A stretch of DNA of 39,401 nt from Fimbriimonadaceae bacterium (GCA_025934835.1 JAICWL010000024.1:1-39401), one strand, 5' to 3'. Counted from the first letter of the stretch, positions 15,200-24,470 are shown. Numbers and translations: made by a program. The notes: generated by a model from the sequence alone, not told the origin.

Positions 15200-16282
15200 G
15201 TGGCTCGCTTCGCGTTCATCATTCACCCGCTCAACGCCAAGGACGTGGCGCGAAAGTATCCGATTGCCAAGTTCATGCCCGACTGGGCGATCGAAGCGGC
15301 CATACGCCGAAAGAAGCCGATTGTCGCGAGCCGCATCGAAGGCATCGTTTCGAAAACCGGCGTCCACACCGACGGGTGGTTTATCGCCTGCCCCCTCACT
15401 CCGAAGCAGATGATCCGGGGCATGCCGATCGAACAGGTTTACGACCGGATCACCGAATGCACCGAACTTGCCGCCCAGCAGGGAGCCGAGCTTATCGGCT
15501 TGGGCGCGTTCACCAGCATAGTCGGCGATGGTGGTGTCACGATCGCCAGCCGTTCGAGAATCGGTGTTACGACGGGAAACAGCTATACCGTGGCTACCGC
15601 CATAGAAGGCACGCTCAAGGCTTGTCATTTGCTGGACGTGGACACGTCGAACGCTACGCTTGCCGTGGTTGGGGCTACCGGGTCGATTGGCAGAACGTGC
15701 GCAAAGGTGCTCGCTCGGGAGTTCGGAAAGATCATCCTGATCGGGAGAGATGAGGAGCGCACGCAGGCTGTCAGCGCGGAGATCCCGGGCTCTGAGGTCA
15801 GCACTTCCGTTGAGGCGATCCGGTCCGCTGACGCCATCGTGACCGTCACTTCGAGCGACTCGGCGATCATACTTCCCCATCATCTGAAGCCAGGTTGCGT
15901 GGTTTGCGACGTGGCGCGGCCGCGCGATGTTTCGACTCGCGTGGCGAAGGAGCGCCCGGACGTTCTCGTTATCGAGGGAGGTGTGGTGCAAGTTCCCGGC
16001 TCGGTCGAATTCAATTTCAACTTCGGCTTCCCGGACAAGATGGCCTACGCCTGTATGAGTGAGACGATGATCCTGTCTTTGGAAGGAAAGCCGGAGCTGT
16101 ACAACTTCACGCTGGGCAAAGACGTGAGCGTCGAGCAGGTCGATGTTATCAACGCTCTTGCCGCCAAGCATGGCTTCGAGCTTGCCGGGTTCCGGTCGTT
16201 CGAGCGGGCCGTGGACGAAGAGGCGATCAACCGGGCGAAAGTCGCGCGCTTGCTCGGCGGAACGATTCCGCGGACGGCTTAG
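15200..16282 (+). CDS. Acyl-ACP reductase (AAR)-like / COG5322-type dehydrogenase
   Basis: 360 residues. The order of motifs follows cyanobacterial long-chain acyl-ACP reductase: LIGLGAFTSIV, VTTGNSYTVATAIEG, the nucleotide-binding ATLAVVGATGSIGRTCAKV, DVLVIEGGVVQVPGSVEFNF, then YACMSETMILSLEGK and ALAAKHGFELAGF. Cys285 in YACMSETM aligns with the cysteine that carries the acyl thioester in cyanobacterial AAR. That enzyme reduces acyl-ACP to fatty aldehyde with NADPH. No aldehyde-deformylating oxygenase is present, so alkane synthesis is not implied. It may instead reduce an acyl or aminoacyl thioester together with the product of the gene 11 nt upstream. Automatic annotation might call it a shikimate/quinate dehydrogenase. 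The fold and the cysteine are visible; the substrate is unknown. Confidence 0.78.
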   Translation: MARFAFIIHPLNAKDVARKYPIAKFMPDWAIEAAIRRKKPIVASRIEGIVSKTGVHTDGWFIACPLTPKQMIRGMPIEQVYDRITECTELAAQQGAELIGLGAFTSIVGDGGVTIASRSRIGVTTGNSYTVATAIEGTLKACHLLDVDTSNATLAVVGATGSIGRTCAKVLAREFGKIILIGRDEERTQAVSAEIPGSEVSTSVEAIRSADAIVTVTSSDSAIILPHHLKPGCVVCDVARPRDVSTRVAKERPDVLVIEGGVVQVPGSVEFNFNFGFPDKMAYACMSETMILSLEGKPELYNFTLGKDVSVEQVDVINALAAKHGFELAGFRSFERAVDEEAINRAKVARLLGGTIPRTA

Positions 16283-16295
16283 CGTTGGAGCGAGC

Positions 16296-16346
16296 GGCTA
16301 GCACCCAACACGCACGCAGCGAAGGCGCTTGGCGCTGATGCTAGCC
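16296..16346. repeat. Spaced inverted repeat at the convergent AAR-like/hrcA junction
   Basis: GGCTAGCA (16296-16303) is the reverse complement of TGCTAGCC (16339-16346). The 35-nt interior is GC-rich and can fold further. It overlaps the hrcA stop codon and could end transcription from both sides. There is no T-run. Confidence 0.3.
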
Positions 16347-17366
16347 GAAGAACCGCGTGAGGCATTCGGAGAGCGCGTTGGCGGTGTAGCGCACGAGCGG
16401 GATGCTCGAGTCGTACTTCATGCGCGTCGGGCCGATGATGGCGATGAGCCCTGTCTCGCTGTCTCCCACGAAGAAGTTGTGCCGCACCACCGACAGCGCA
16501 TGCATCTTCGAATGCCGGTTCTCCTTCCCGATCGTTACGAGCTGCCCCTGATCGCCCGGTGTGAGCGACTCGTAAAGCAGGTCTGAGTCCGTCAGATGGT
16601 CCAGCAGCTCGTTCAGCAGGCCGACATCCCGCTGGAACTCCGGTTGCGCGAACATGAACTCTTCGCCTTCGGTGATCAGCAGGCCTCGGGTGAGCTCACG
16701 CACGAGAGCCCGCAATGGGGGCCACACAGCCGAGAGGAGCTGGTCGGCTCCAGGCGACGATGCCACAGGAGGCTTTGCTCGGGAAAGAGCGCGCAAGCTC
16801 TTGCCAAGCGTGGCCGACTGCATGGCCTCGTTCGCCCGCCCTACGTCGTCGACCGAAAGCCCTGGCGGGCACTCGACAATGCGGTTCTCGACTCGGCCAG
16901 TGCTCAGCACGAACACCAGCAGCGCCTGCGCGGGCGCCATGAACGTCACGAGCGCATTGCGCACCGTCACCCCGGCATCGCGCACCGTAGTAGCCGCCGT
17001 CAGAAGATGTGTGACTCGACTGAGCGCGCGCGCGGTGTCTCGTAAGAGGGACTGCAAGGCGTCGCCCTGATCGGCGGCGCCATCGATTCTCTGCTTGGCG
17101 GCATCGTCGATCTCGCCCTGCAGGATCAAGTTATCGACAAAATATCGATATGCGCGGTCGCTCGGGATTCGCCCTGCGGACGTGTGCGGCTGCTCCAGGT
17201 AGCCCATGTCCGCCATTTCCGCCATCTCGTTTCGAATGGTGGCCGACTTGACTCCCAACGAATACTTCTGCACCAGCAAGTCACTGGCGATCGGCTCAGC
17301 CGCTGTGACGTACTCGATGATAATCGCGTTGAGGATCGCCTGCTTCCGCAGGTCCAGTTCGGACAT
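16341..17366 (-). CDS. hrcA: Heat-inducible transcription repressor HrcA
   Basis: 341 residues, the normal HrcA length. The N-terminal winged-helix region reads LDLRKQAILNAIIIEYV, EPIASDLLVQKYSLGVKSAT and IRNEMAEMADMGYLEQPHT, then SAGRIPSDRAYRYFVDNLI. These are the most conserved HrcA motifs. The C-terminal GAF-like domain ends VGDSETGLIAIIGPTRMKYDSSIPL. HrcA represses groE and dnaK operons by binding CIRCE elements. I find no CIRCE inverted repeat and no grpE, dnaK or dnaJ next to it, so here it is a stand-alone gene acting in trans. It is transcribed divergently from the gluzincin gene. A TAAAAT box lies 10 nt before its ATG and there is no Shine-Dalgarno sequence. Confidence 0.95.
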   Translation of the reverse strand: MSELDLRKQAILNAIIIEYVTAAEPIASDLLVQKYSLGVKSATIRNEMAEMADMGYLEQPHTSAGRIPSDRAYRYFVDNLILQGEIDDAAKQRIDGAADQGDALQSLLRDTARALSRVTHLLTAATTVRDAGVTVRNALVTFMAPAQALLVFVLSTGRVENRIVECPPGLSVDDVGRANEAMQSATLGKSLRALSRAKPPVASSPGADQLLSAVWPPLRALVRELTRGLLITEGEEFMFAQPEFQRDVGLLNELLDHLTDSDLLYESLTPGDQGQLVTIGKENRHSKMHALSVVRHNFFVGDSETGLIAIIGPTRMKYDSSIPLVRYTANALSECLTRFFG

Positions 17367-17376
17367 GGCTTAACTT

Positions 17377-17382
17377 ATTTTA
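17377..17382 (-). promoter_or_regulatory. -10-like TAAAAT close to the hrcA start
   Basis: TAAAAT on the minus strand ends 10 nt before the hrcA ATG at 17366. There is no Shine-Dalgarno sequence and no clear -35. It lies in the 72-nt divergent gap before the gluzincin gene. Confidence 0.4.
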
Positions 17383-17438
17383 CGCTTGGAGAGGGCCGGC
17401 AATGACGTACGGTTCGCTCATTCGCGCATAGTAGGGCT

Positions 17439-19277
17439 ATGGTTGTCGTGCCATTGCTGTTGTTCGCCGCACATCGGTTCCCGGGCCCGACCGCCCTGCT
17501 GGATGCAGCCCGGCAGGCGCTTGCCTCGAACAACAAAGGGGCCGTCGTGTCGCTGTTCTCCAATCCGGATTATGCCGACTACCTTCTGCGCATGTCGGGC
17601 CGCCAAGGCGGGTTCACGCATGTGAAAGTGGCAGTCATTCCTGCCCCGCCCGGCTGGGAGCAATCCGGCGCGTACTGGGCGGTATTCCATTCGCACCAGG
17701 ACATCGAGCAAGATCATGACCCCGTTTTCCCCATCCAGAACGGGCACGGTTTGCTCGGCCGAGAAATTCCGCTTTGGGGTGAGGGAATCAACCCCATATT
17801 CCAGAGCCGGGCCGACGTGCATATCTTGCCGAGCGCTTCCGAAGCCGACATAACCGCCGATCTTTTTTTCAAGCGGACCGGCCCCCGCAAGGCTACGATT
17901 CTCAGGCTGAACGACTATTACATGCTTCATTCGGCGCGAGTGGACGGCGCCTCCGAGAAGCTCGTGATAGCGGACGACCGAGCCGTGCCGGTCGTCGAGC
18001 CTGGCGAGACCTTGCGCGCGGGTTCGCTGCTGATCCCTTGGGCCCCCGCGCCGATCGCCTCGGCCACGTTCACGTACTCCGGCATTCTCCGGAATGTGGG
18101 CGAGGACAAGATCTCGGCGAACGAGGCTTATGTCACCGCATGGTGGGTGCCCACCACCGCGCAGCTTCCACATCAGTCCTCGGTCCGCGTCGTCGCTCCG
18201 AAGGAGTGGACGATCCGGTCCGAGGGCTCGGTCAGCTCAACGGGTTGGGACTCGGCTGCGACGGCCGGGCCCAGAGAGCAGGTCGTCTCGTATCGCTGTG
18301 AGATTCCGATCTCATTCCCGAAAGTGGCGGCCGGGAACTACCTTCTCGCAGCAAGCGTGCAGGATCGTGGCCGCTCGTTCAGCGCCTATGATCTGGGGCC
18401 GAAGCTCGACGAGGGCCGAGGCAAGCAGGATGTGGATACAGCCGCGCGGGCCGTTCGCTTCTACGAGAACCTCCTTGGCAGCTTTCCGTTTTCGGGATAC
18501 GACGTGCTCGACTCGGATTCGTACTACGGAATCGAAAGCTACAACTACACGGTTTTGAGGAAGGACATCACGTCCTGGGCAACCTCGCATGAGATAGGCC
18601 ACACCTACTTTGGCGGACTCGTGCCCTGCCCATACGTCCGCGACACCTGGAACGAAGGAATGACGCAGTACGTGGATTCGGTTCTTTTCAAGAAGGATTC
18701 CGACCACACGCTCGAGGGCGGGATTGCCACCGTGAACCTCGGCGTACCGCTTACCCAAATGTTCGTACCGTGGGAGTACAACGACGCGAGCTACATGCGT
18801 GGCGCGTATGTAATGCGAATGCTCGAGAACGAGATCGGTTTCGACGGAGTCCGAAACGGCCTCAGAGACCTTATCAAAACGCGGGTTGGGAAGGACACCG
18901 CTTGGCCCGATCTTCGCGCCAGCTTCGAAAGGGCGAGCGGGCAACAGCTCGAGTGGTTCTGGAACCAGTGGATCGCCGGCGCCACATTCCCGAAGTTGAC
19001 CGTGCTCGGCGCAAAGACGTCGCGCGCCGGTGACGAATGGGTTACACGAGTGAGGGTTTCACAAAGCGGTACCCGAAAGCCGTTCCGCCTACGGTTTCAG
19101 ATCAAGTCCACGTCGGGCACGGACGTGGAAGAGCAGCCGGAGGAGATGTCTTCCGCGTCGCAGGAGTTCGACGTGAAGACGGAGTTCCGCCCCTTACGCG
19201 TAGCCGTCGACCCGTTCCAATACACTTTGGCCAAGGTTGGGCCGCCCGTGGAACCGGTCGCCAGCACGAGGTCGTAG
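17439..19277 (+). CDS. Gluzincin metallopeptidase (M1/M61-like)
   Basis: 612 residues. The zinc motif is clear: His384-Glu385 and His388 in SHEIGHTYFGG, with the third ligand Glu406 in WNEGMTQYVDS. The H-to-E spacing is 17 residues, one shorter than the classic M1 arrangement. Upstream, DSYYGIESYNYTV takes the place of the M1 GAMEN loop. The N-terminal ~330 residues are β-rich, and the C-terminal part (WFWNQWIAGATFPKLTVLG) resembles the M1/M61 tail. The N-terminus MVVVPLLLFAAHRF could be a short signal peptide. The family trims amino acids from peptide N-termini. Its stop is 3 nt before the GH20 gene, so the two are co-transcribed. The family boundary between M1 and M61 is uncertain. Confidence 0.82.
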   Translation: MVVVPLLLFAAHRFPGPTALLDAARQALASNNKGAVVSLFSNPDYADYLLRMSGRQGGFTHVKVAVIPAPPGWEQSGAYWAVFHSHQDIEQDHDPVFPIQNGHGLLGREIPLWGEGINPIFQSRADVHILPSASEADITADLFFKRTGPRKATILRLNDYYMLHSARVDGASEKLVIADDRAVPVVEPGETLRAGSLLIPWAPAPIASATFTYSGILRNVGEDKISANEAYVTAWWVPTTAQLPHQSSVRVVAPKEWTIRSEGSVSSTGWDSAATAGPREQVVSYRCEIPISFPKVAAGNYLLAASVQDRGRSFSAYDLGPKLDEGRGKQDVDTAARAVRFYENLLGSFPFSGYDVLDSDSYYGIESYNYTVLRKDITSWATSHEIGHTYFGGLVPCPYVRDTWNEGMTQYVDSVLFKKDSDHTLEGGIATVNLGVPLTQMFVPWEYNDASYMRGAYVMRMLENEIGFDGVRNGLRDLIKTRVGKDTAWPDLRASFERASGQQLEWFWNQWIAGATFPKLTVLGAKTSRAGDEWVTRVRVSQSGTRKPFRLRFQIKSTSGTDVEEQPEEMSSASQEFDVKTEFRPLRVAVDPFQYTLAKVGPPVEPVASTRS

Positions 19278-19280
19278 CCG

Positions 19281-21896
19281 ATGTTTTGGTTCCACCCTCC
19301 AGCGCCTGCGTTCGATTTCGATGTGACCTCGGGCGGAGGGCTAGAGGTTTCCATCCAAGGCGTGCCGATCGTTCGCGGCTCGTGGTTCCAGTATTACGAG
19401 CCCGGTTGGACCAAAGGGTATTACAGCTCCACTTGGCAGCCCCAGCACGTACAGAGAGTCGATGCCGACACGGTCGAGGTCACCTTCTCCGATGGCCCGG
19501 CTCACGGAAAGGAGCTATTTCACCGCTCGGGCGACCGCCTGATCGAGGACTTGGAATACGGCTGGGGCGGCGACCACCCGGTCAAAGTGGAGGTCGACGC
19601 CGGAGCGCTCTGGGGGCCAGCATTCGAGAGCGGGACATTGATTGCCGACGGGCGGCCTACGAGAAGCCTCGGCGCGACGAACTATTCATCCGGCGCCATA
19701 GACGCCCGACGGTACTCCGCGGATGCGACAACTTATGCGTTCGATGCTCCGCTCGCTCGGGTCGAGCTGAAGTCTTCGTCGCCTATGACGCTGTTCGACG
19801 CCCGGAGCGGCTATCCACAAGACTGGGCGGATGGTAAGCAGGCAATTTGGTACGGGGCGCTCGGGCTCGATACTGCCCGAGACGCTCCCGCGAAGCTGCA
19901 CCTCGAATGGCGTTTCGCAACGCATTCCGCGCTAGCGGACCACACGGAGACGCTCAAACTCGCGGCAAGACCCGTGGCGGATGCGCAGGTGCCGGATACG
20001 TCGATGCCGGTTTGGGCGCCGTATCCGAAGGAGAAGAACCTCGATTTCGATCATCCGATGGAGCTAACCGGCGGGTTTTCTTTCCCCGCGGGGCGCGGCT
20101 CCAATTTCTCGGAGTTTCAGGAAGCCCTCGCCCGGCGCTTCCGGCTGCCACAGGGCTCAGGCGCCAAGGTGGCCTTCGACTGCGGCATCAGCCGCCTGGG
20201 GTTCGCGCCCGGCGGGTACCGCATAACGATCACCCCCAAAAGCGTGTCGGTTTATGGCGAGCAGGACGAAGGCGTGCGATACGGGCTTGCCAGGCTGGCA
20301 TCGCTTGCGTTCACCCGCAACGGAAAACTTCTTCTGCCCACCGGTACTTTAGCGGACTGGCCCTCGAATCCGTGGCGCGGCGTCCATCTGTTTGTCGGCC
20401 CGCAGGCGCGGGAGTTCCACAAGCGACTATGGGACCGAGTGCTCCTTCCACTCGGTTTCAACAAGGTGGTTCTCGAATGCGAGCGCACGAACTGGAATGC
20501 GACTCCGGGCATCGCCGGCCCGCTGACGATGAGCAAGGCAGACCTAGCTGGTTTGTTCGAGGACTACCGGGCACGAGACGTCGAGCCGATTCCGCTCATC
20601 CAGAGCTTCGGTCATATGGATTGGCTGTTCGAGAACGGCAAGAACCTCGACATCGCGATGGACCCGGCGCGCCCTTACGCCGTCGACCCCCGAAAGCCGC
20701 GTACCGCCGAGATCTTGACCAGTCTGTGGAAGGAAGCGATCGACCTGCTTCATCCCAAAACCATTCACTTCGGGCTCGACGAAGTCGACATGGAAGGCTT
20801 TCCAAAGGATCCTGTCCTCACGACGGAGCTCTGGGAGAAGCAGCTTGCGATGCTGGGCGAGATCGCACGCAAGCATGATGTGATGCCGATGCTTTGGGGC
20901 GACATCTGCCTCGCGCCGGGCCAAGCGCCCGACGCCACAAATGGCGTTTCGCCCGAAATTGCGAAGAAGCGGCGGGACGCGGTTCCGCGGGGAGCCATGA
21001 TCGCGGACTGGCACTATGCCGCATTACCCAAGCCGGACCCGTTTTATACGTCCCTTCGCATTTGGCAGGGCGAAGGATTCGTTCCCGTGGCTGCGGCGTG
21101 GTACCAGCCAGAGAATGTACGGAGCTTTTGCATTGCGGCCGCGCAGCTCGGGGCGGGAACGCTCCAAACCACCTGGGCCGGTTACGAAAGCAGCGAGGAG
21201 CGCATGATCGCCGAATCGCGTCAGTTCACCGCGATGGTTCTCGCCGCCGACTACTCCTGGAGCGGTCGGCAAGAGCCGATCGCCGACTTGGGCTACGACC
21301 CCGTCGATGTATTTCGGCGGATGTATTTCGGGCCTCCCTCGCCGTTATCCGCACAGCCGGGCGCAGCGCTTCCGGGCACAGGCGCGCAGACGATCCACAC
21401 CGTCCGCTACCGCACGTTCGAGCCCATCCGGCTCGTGTCGGCTATCCTGCCTGGACGCGTGGATTCGCCGTCACGAGTCGATATCCAAACCGCTGCGACG
21501 TGCACCGAGGTCGACCTGGCTTTGGATTCATCCATCGCTTTGAATCCGGGTGAGGTCGCCGGCGAGGTCGTGATCGAGACGGACCGCGGTGAAGTGCGCC
21601 GGCCGCTCGTCTACGGGACCGACTTTCGCTCCGGGAAGGATCCGGCTGCATGCGTGCGATGCGAGCGGTCGCCCGCCGGAATATGCAGCGTGCAAGTAGC
21701 TCTCGGGGGCACCCGGCAGGTGCGAGGTGTGAGCCTTGTTTCCAGTCGTCCGGTCGCGGGCCTGAACCTCTACGGAGTGACCTTTGCCGGGGGCCACGAG
21801 GGGCCCGGGCATGGGGAATTCCCTACCCTCGCCCAACGTCATAATGAAGTGGTGAAGCGTTCGATTCGCTCGGCGCGACCGGGCGGTGGGCGATAG
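19281..21896 (+). CDS. GH20-type β-N-acetylhexosaminidase-like glycoside hydrolase
   Basis: 871 residues. Residues ~1-225 form a β-rich domain I do not recognise. Residues ~280-375 look like the GH20b domain (APGGYRITITPKSVSVYGEQ, EGVRYGLARLASLA). The catalytic barrel (~380-700) holds the Asp-Glu pair Asp500-Glu501 in HFGLDEVDMEGFP, the GH20 signature. It also holds LIQSFGHMDWLFENGKN and PMLWGDICLAPG. The C-terminal ~170 residues are another β-domain. GH20 enzymes release N-acetylglucosamine or galactosamine from chitin oligomers, glycans or peptidoglycan fragments, using the substrate acetamido group. There is no signal peptide, so it may act in the cytoplasm. It begins 3 nt after the peptidase stop. 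Confidence 0.85.
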   Translation: MFWFHPPAPAFDFDVTSGGGLEVSIQGVPIVRGSWFQYYEPGWTKGYYSSTWQPQHVQRVDADTVEVTFSDGPAHGKELFHRSGDRLIEDLEYGWGGDHPVKVEVDAGALWGPAFESGTLIADGRPTRSLGATNYSSGAIDARRYSADATTYAFDAPLARVELKSSSPMTLFDARSGYPQDWADGKQAIWYGALGLDTARDAPAKLHLEWRFATHSALADHTETLKLAARPVADAQVPDTSMPVWAPYPKEKNLDFDHPMELTGGFSFPAGRGSNFSEFQEALARRFRLPQGSGAKVAFDCGISRLGFAPGGYRITITPKSVSVYGEQDEGVRYGLARLASLAFTRNGKLLLPTGTLADWPSNPWRGVHLFVGPQAREFHKRLWDRVLLPLGFNKVVLECERTNWNATPGIAGPLTMSKADLAGLFEDYRARDVEPIPLIQSFGHMDWLFENGKNLDIAMDPARPYAVDPRKPRTAEILTSLWKEAIDLLHPKTIHFGLDEVDMEGFPKDPVLTTELWEKQLAMLGEIARKHDVMPMLWGDICLAPGQAPDATNGVSPEIAKKRRDAVPRGAMIADWHYAALPKPDPFYTSLRIWQGEGFVPVAAAWYQPENVRSFCIAAAQLGAGTLQTTWAGYESSEERMIAESRQFTAMVLAADYSWSGRQEPIADLGYDPVDVFRRMYFGPPSPLSAQPGAALPGTGAQTIHTVRYRTFEPIRLVSAILPGRVDSPSRVDIQTAATCTEVDLALDSSIALNPGEVAGEVVIETDRGEVRRPLVYGTDFRSGKDPAACVRCERSPAGICSVQVALGGTRQVRGVSLVSSRPVAGLNLYGVTFAGGHEGPGHGEFPTLAQRHNEVVKRSIRSARPGGGR

Positions 21897-21917
21897 CGAG
21901 CTGAGCCGGAAAGCGAA

Positions 21918-23015
21918 ATGTATCAAGCGCCGCTACCGACCGTTTACGCCGATATGACGCCCGAGGAGGCGGACGCCCGCATTGTCGCCGCGAAGAAAGT
22001 CCTCGGCTCCAGGCTCGTCGTGCTTGGGCATCACTACCAGCAGAACGCGATCATCCGCCATGCAGACTATCGCGGAGACAGCTACAAGCTGGCGAAGGAT
22101 GCTTCGCGCCATCCGGAAGCCGAGTTCATCGTCTTTTGTGGCGTGCATTTCATGGCGGAGAGCGCCGACATTCTGTCCGGGGACGACCAGCACGTGATCC
22201 TGCCGAACCTTGCCGCCGGCTGCTCGATGGCCGATATGGCGAACCTGTTCCAGGTCCGCACCTGCTGGCAGGAACTCGAGAAAGTGTTGGGGCCGCAAAC
22301 CAAGATTACTCCTGTGACCTATATCAACTCCGCGGCGAACCTGAAGGCATTTGTGGGGGAGCGAGGCGGTACGGTTTGCACTTCGAGCAATGCTTCCAAG
22401 GCAGTCTCCTGGGCTCTGGAACAGGGCGACAAGGTGCTGTTCTTTCCGGACCAGCATTTGGGTCGCAATACGGGCGTCGCGCTGGGATACGACCCAGACA
22501 GCGATATGGTGGTTTGGGACCCATTCAAGCCGCTCGGTGGAAATTCACCCGAGAGGATTCGAGAGGCCAAGTTCATTTTGTGGAAGGGGCATTGCTCTGT
22601 CCACAAGCGGTTTACGGTCGAGCAGATCGAGCAAGCCAGGCGGGAGCATCCGGGCATTACGGTTATCGTCCATCCTGAGTGCCCGCTGGATGTCGTCCGG
22701 GCGGCAGACTTGAGCGGTTCGACCGAAACGATCCTTCACACGATCGAAGCCGCGCCCGCCGGAAGCACCTGGGCGATCGGCACCGAAATCAACCTGGTGA
22801 GCCGGCTTGCAAAGGAGCATCCGGACAAAACGATATTCTGCCTGGATCCGCAGATCTGCCCGTGCTCGACGATGTATCGAATCCACCCCAGCTTTCTATG
22901 TTGGGTGCTGGAAGAGTTGGTTGCGGGCCAAGTGCCGAACGAGATCGTGGTGCCGCCGAAGGTCAAACACTTCGCAAAGCTCGCTCTGGATCGGATGCTG
23001 ACCGTCTGCTCCTAG
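21918..23015 (+). CDS. nadA: Quinolinate synthase NadA
   Basis: 365 residues. NadA condenses iminoaspartate with dihydroxyacetone phosphate to make quinolinate, the precursor of NAD, using an oxygen-sensitive 4Fe-4S cluster. The sequence shows VLGHHYQQNAIIRHADYRGDS, FCGVHFMAESADILSG, PNLAAGCSMADMANL (Cys102), HPECPLDVVRAAD (Cys255) and QICPCSTMYRIHPS (Cys314/Cys316). These provide the expected three cluster positions. The ATG lies 22 nt after the GH20 gene, and nadB and nadC are not in the window. Its stop codon shares the tetranucleotide CTAG with the stop of argH on the opposite strand. Confidence 0.96.
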   Translation: MYQAPLPTVYADMTPEEADARIVAAKKVLGSRLVVLGHHYQQNAIIRHADYRGDSYKLAKDASRHPEAEFIVFCGVHFMAESADILSGDDQHVILPNLAAGCSMADMANLFQVRTCWQELEKVLGPQTKITPVTYINSAANLKAFVGERGGTVCTSSNASKAVSWALEQGDKVLFFPDQHLGRNTGVALGYDPDSDMVVWDPFKPLGGNSPERIREAKFILWKGHCSVHKRFTVEQIEQARREHPGITVIVHPECPLDVVRAADLSGSTETILHTIEAAPAGSTWAIGTEINLVSRLAKEHPDKTIFCLDPQICPCSTMYRIHPSFLCWVLEELVAGQVPNEIVVPPKVKHFAKLALDRMLTVCS

Positions 23016-24400
23016 GCGATCTTCGGGAAGCCGCTCTTTTCGTAAAGTTCGGTCGCGCGAGCGATTTGAGCTTCCATCGCCTTCGGGCCGGGACCACCCA
23101 GCGATTCGCGGCGTCGTACCGAATCTTCCGGCTTCAGCACTCCCAGCGCCTCTTTCGGAATCTGCGGCGCCAAGCGTTCCAAAGAGTGCGAGTCCAGATC
23201 TTCCAGCGAGATGCCTTCTTCGGCGCAGGCGCGGACGAGCTTGCCGACGGCTTCATGCGCTTCGCGGAAAGGGATGCCGCTTGCGGCCAGGAAATCCGCC
23301 AGGTCGGTTGCCGTGGAGAGGTCGCCACGAACGGCGTCCGACATCCGCTGGACCTGCCAGTCGGCTCGCTCCAACATCAGGCGAGAGATTTCGAGCGAGT
23401 CGCGAACTAGCGCCAGCGAATCGAAAAGAGGAGGCTTGTCCTCCTGGGTGTCGCGGTTGTAGCCCAACATCAGGCCCTTCATGGTCGTGGCCAGGGCCAC
23501 CCAATTTCCGACAGCTCTGCCGGTGCGCCCCCGTACCAACTCGGCCATGTCTGGGTTCCTTTTTTGCGGCATGATCGACGACCCTGTTGTGATCGAGTCC
23601 GCCAGCTTTACGAATCCGAACTCGCGGCCGCTGAAGAGAACGAGCTCCTGAGACAGACGGCTCAGATCGATCATGACCAAAGCGCAGATGTGCAGCGCGT
23701 CTAGAATGTACGACCGGTCCGAGGTGGCGTCCAGCGCATTCGGGATCGGCGCTGTAAAGCCAAGCTCGGCACTCGTCGCCAATCGGTCGATCGGAAAGCT
23801 GGTGCCGGCCAGGGCCGCGCTGCCCAGCGGCGAATAGTTCGCAAGCTCGAGGAGCCGCTCTGCCCGCCAGCCGTGCCGTTGGAGCGCCCAAAAGTGAGCC
23901 ATAAGGTAGAAGCCGAGCGTGATCGGCTGGGCACGCTGTTGGTGGGTGAAGCCCGGCATGAGGTCCATACGGTGCTTTCGAGCAAGCTCCAGAACGAGGC
24001 CCTGCAAGCCTTTGATCTGATCCGTCATCCGAAGAAGCTCGTTGTGCAGGAATAACCGGGTGTCGGTGGCCACTTGGTCGTTGCGAGATCGAGCTGTGTG
24101 GAGCTTGCCCGCCACATCTCCCACGAGCTCACGAAGCCGTACCTCGACGGCTGTGTGGATATCCTCGACGTCCATCCGCAGGGAGTCCGGGCCCTCTTCG
24201 TGGATCTTCTCCAGGCCGCCGACGAGGGTCCGCGCTTCATCTTGGGTGATGAGCCCCTGGGCGGCCATCATCCGCGCGTGCGCTACCGACCCGATGACGT
24301 CTTCCTGCCAGAAATTCAGATCCGTTTCAATCGACTGGCCAAATCTATCGACGAGCTCGTCGCTCGACTCCCGGAACGCCCCTCCCCACAGCTTCTTCAT
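23012..24400 (-). CDS. argH: Argininosuccinate lyase
   Basis: 462 residues, the standard ArgH length, start MKKLWGGAFRESSDELVDRF. The fumarase/aspartase-superfamily signature GSSIMPQKRNPDMAELVRG is present, as are AGKLHTARSRNDQVATDTRLF and MPGFTHQQRAQPITLGFYLM. The enzyme splits argininosuccinate into arginine and fumarate, the last step of arginine biosynthesis. It ends convergently with nadA through a shared CTAG (23012-23015). It has no Shine-Dalgarno sequence, and a TAACGT box ends 9 nt before the ATG. argG is not nearby. Confidence 0.96.
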   Translation of the reverse strand: MKKLWGGAFRESSDELVDRFGQSIETDLNFWQEDVIGSVAHARMMAAQGLITQDEARTLVGGLEKIHEEGPDSLRMDVEDIHTAVEVRLRELVGDVAGKLHTARSRNDQVATDTRLFLHNELLRMTDQIKGLQGLVLELARKHRMDLMPGFTHQQRAQPITLGFYLMAHFWALQRHGWRAERLLELANYSPLGSAALAGTSFPIDRLATSAELGFTAPIPNALDATSDRSYILDALHICALVMIDLSRLSQELVLFSGREFGFVKLADSITTGSSIMPQKRNPDMAELVRGRTGRAVGNWVALATTMKGLMLGYNRDTQEDKPPLFDSLALVRDSLEISRLMLERADWQVQRMSDAVRGDLSTATDLADFLAASGIPFREAHEAVGKLVRACAEEGISLEDLDSHSLERLAPQIPKEALGVLKPEDSVRRRESLGGPGPKAMEAQIARATELYEKSGFPKIA

Positions 24401-24409
24401 GTCGCTGAG

Positions 24410-24415
24410 ACGTTA
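24410..24415 (-). promoter_or_regulatory. -10-like TAACGT close to the argH start
   Basis: TAACGT on the minus strand ends 9 nt before the argH ATG at 24400, in the 70-nt divergent gap before the amidotransferase gene. There is no Shine-Dalgarno sequence. A TATCAT at 24452-24457 faces the other way, 13 nt before that gene's GTG. Confidence 0.35.
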
Positions 24416-24470
24416 CCACGATGGTCCCGCGCCATGGCACCAAGCTCCTGCTATCATCTCAGAGCAGCCC

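Noticed and set aside
15092-16171. 359-codon minus-strand frame opposite the AAR-like gene
   Set aside because: It is the shadow of a gene with clear cofactor and active-site motifs.
16283-17438. CIRCE element near hrcA
   Set aside because: No TTAGCACTC-N9-GAGTGCTAA-like sequence exists on either side of hrcA.
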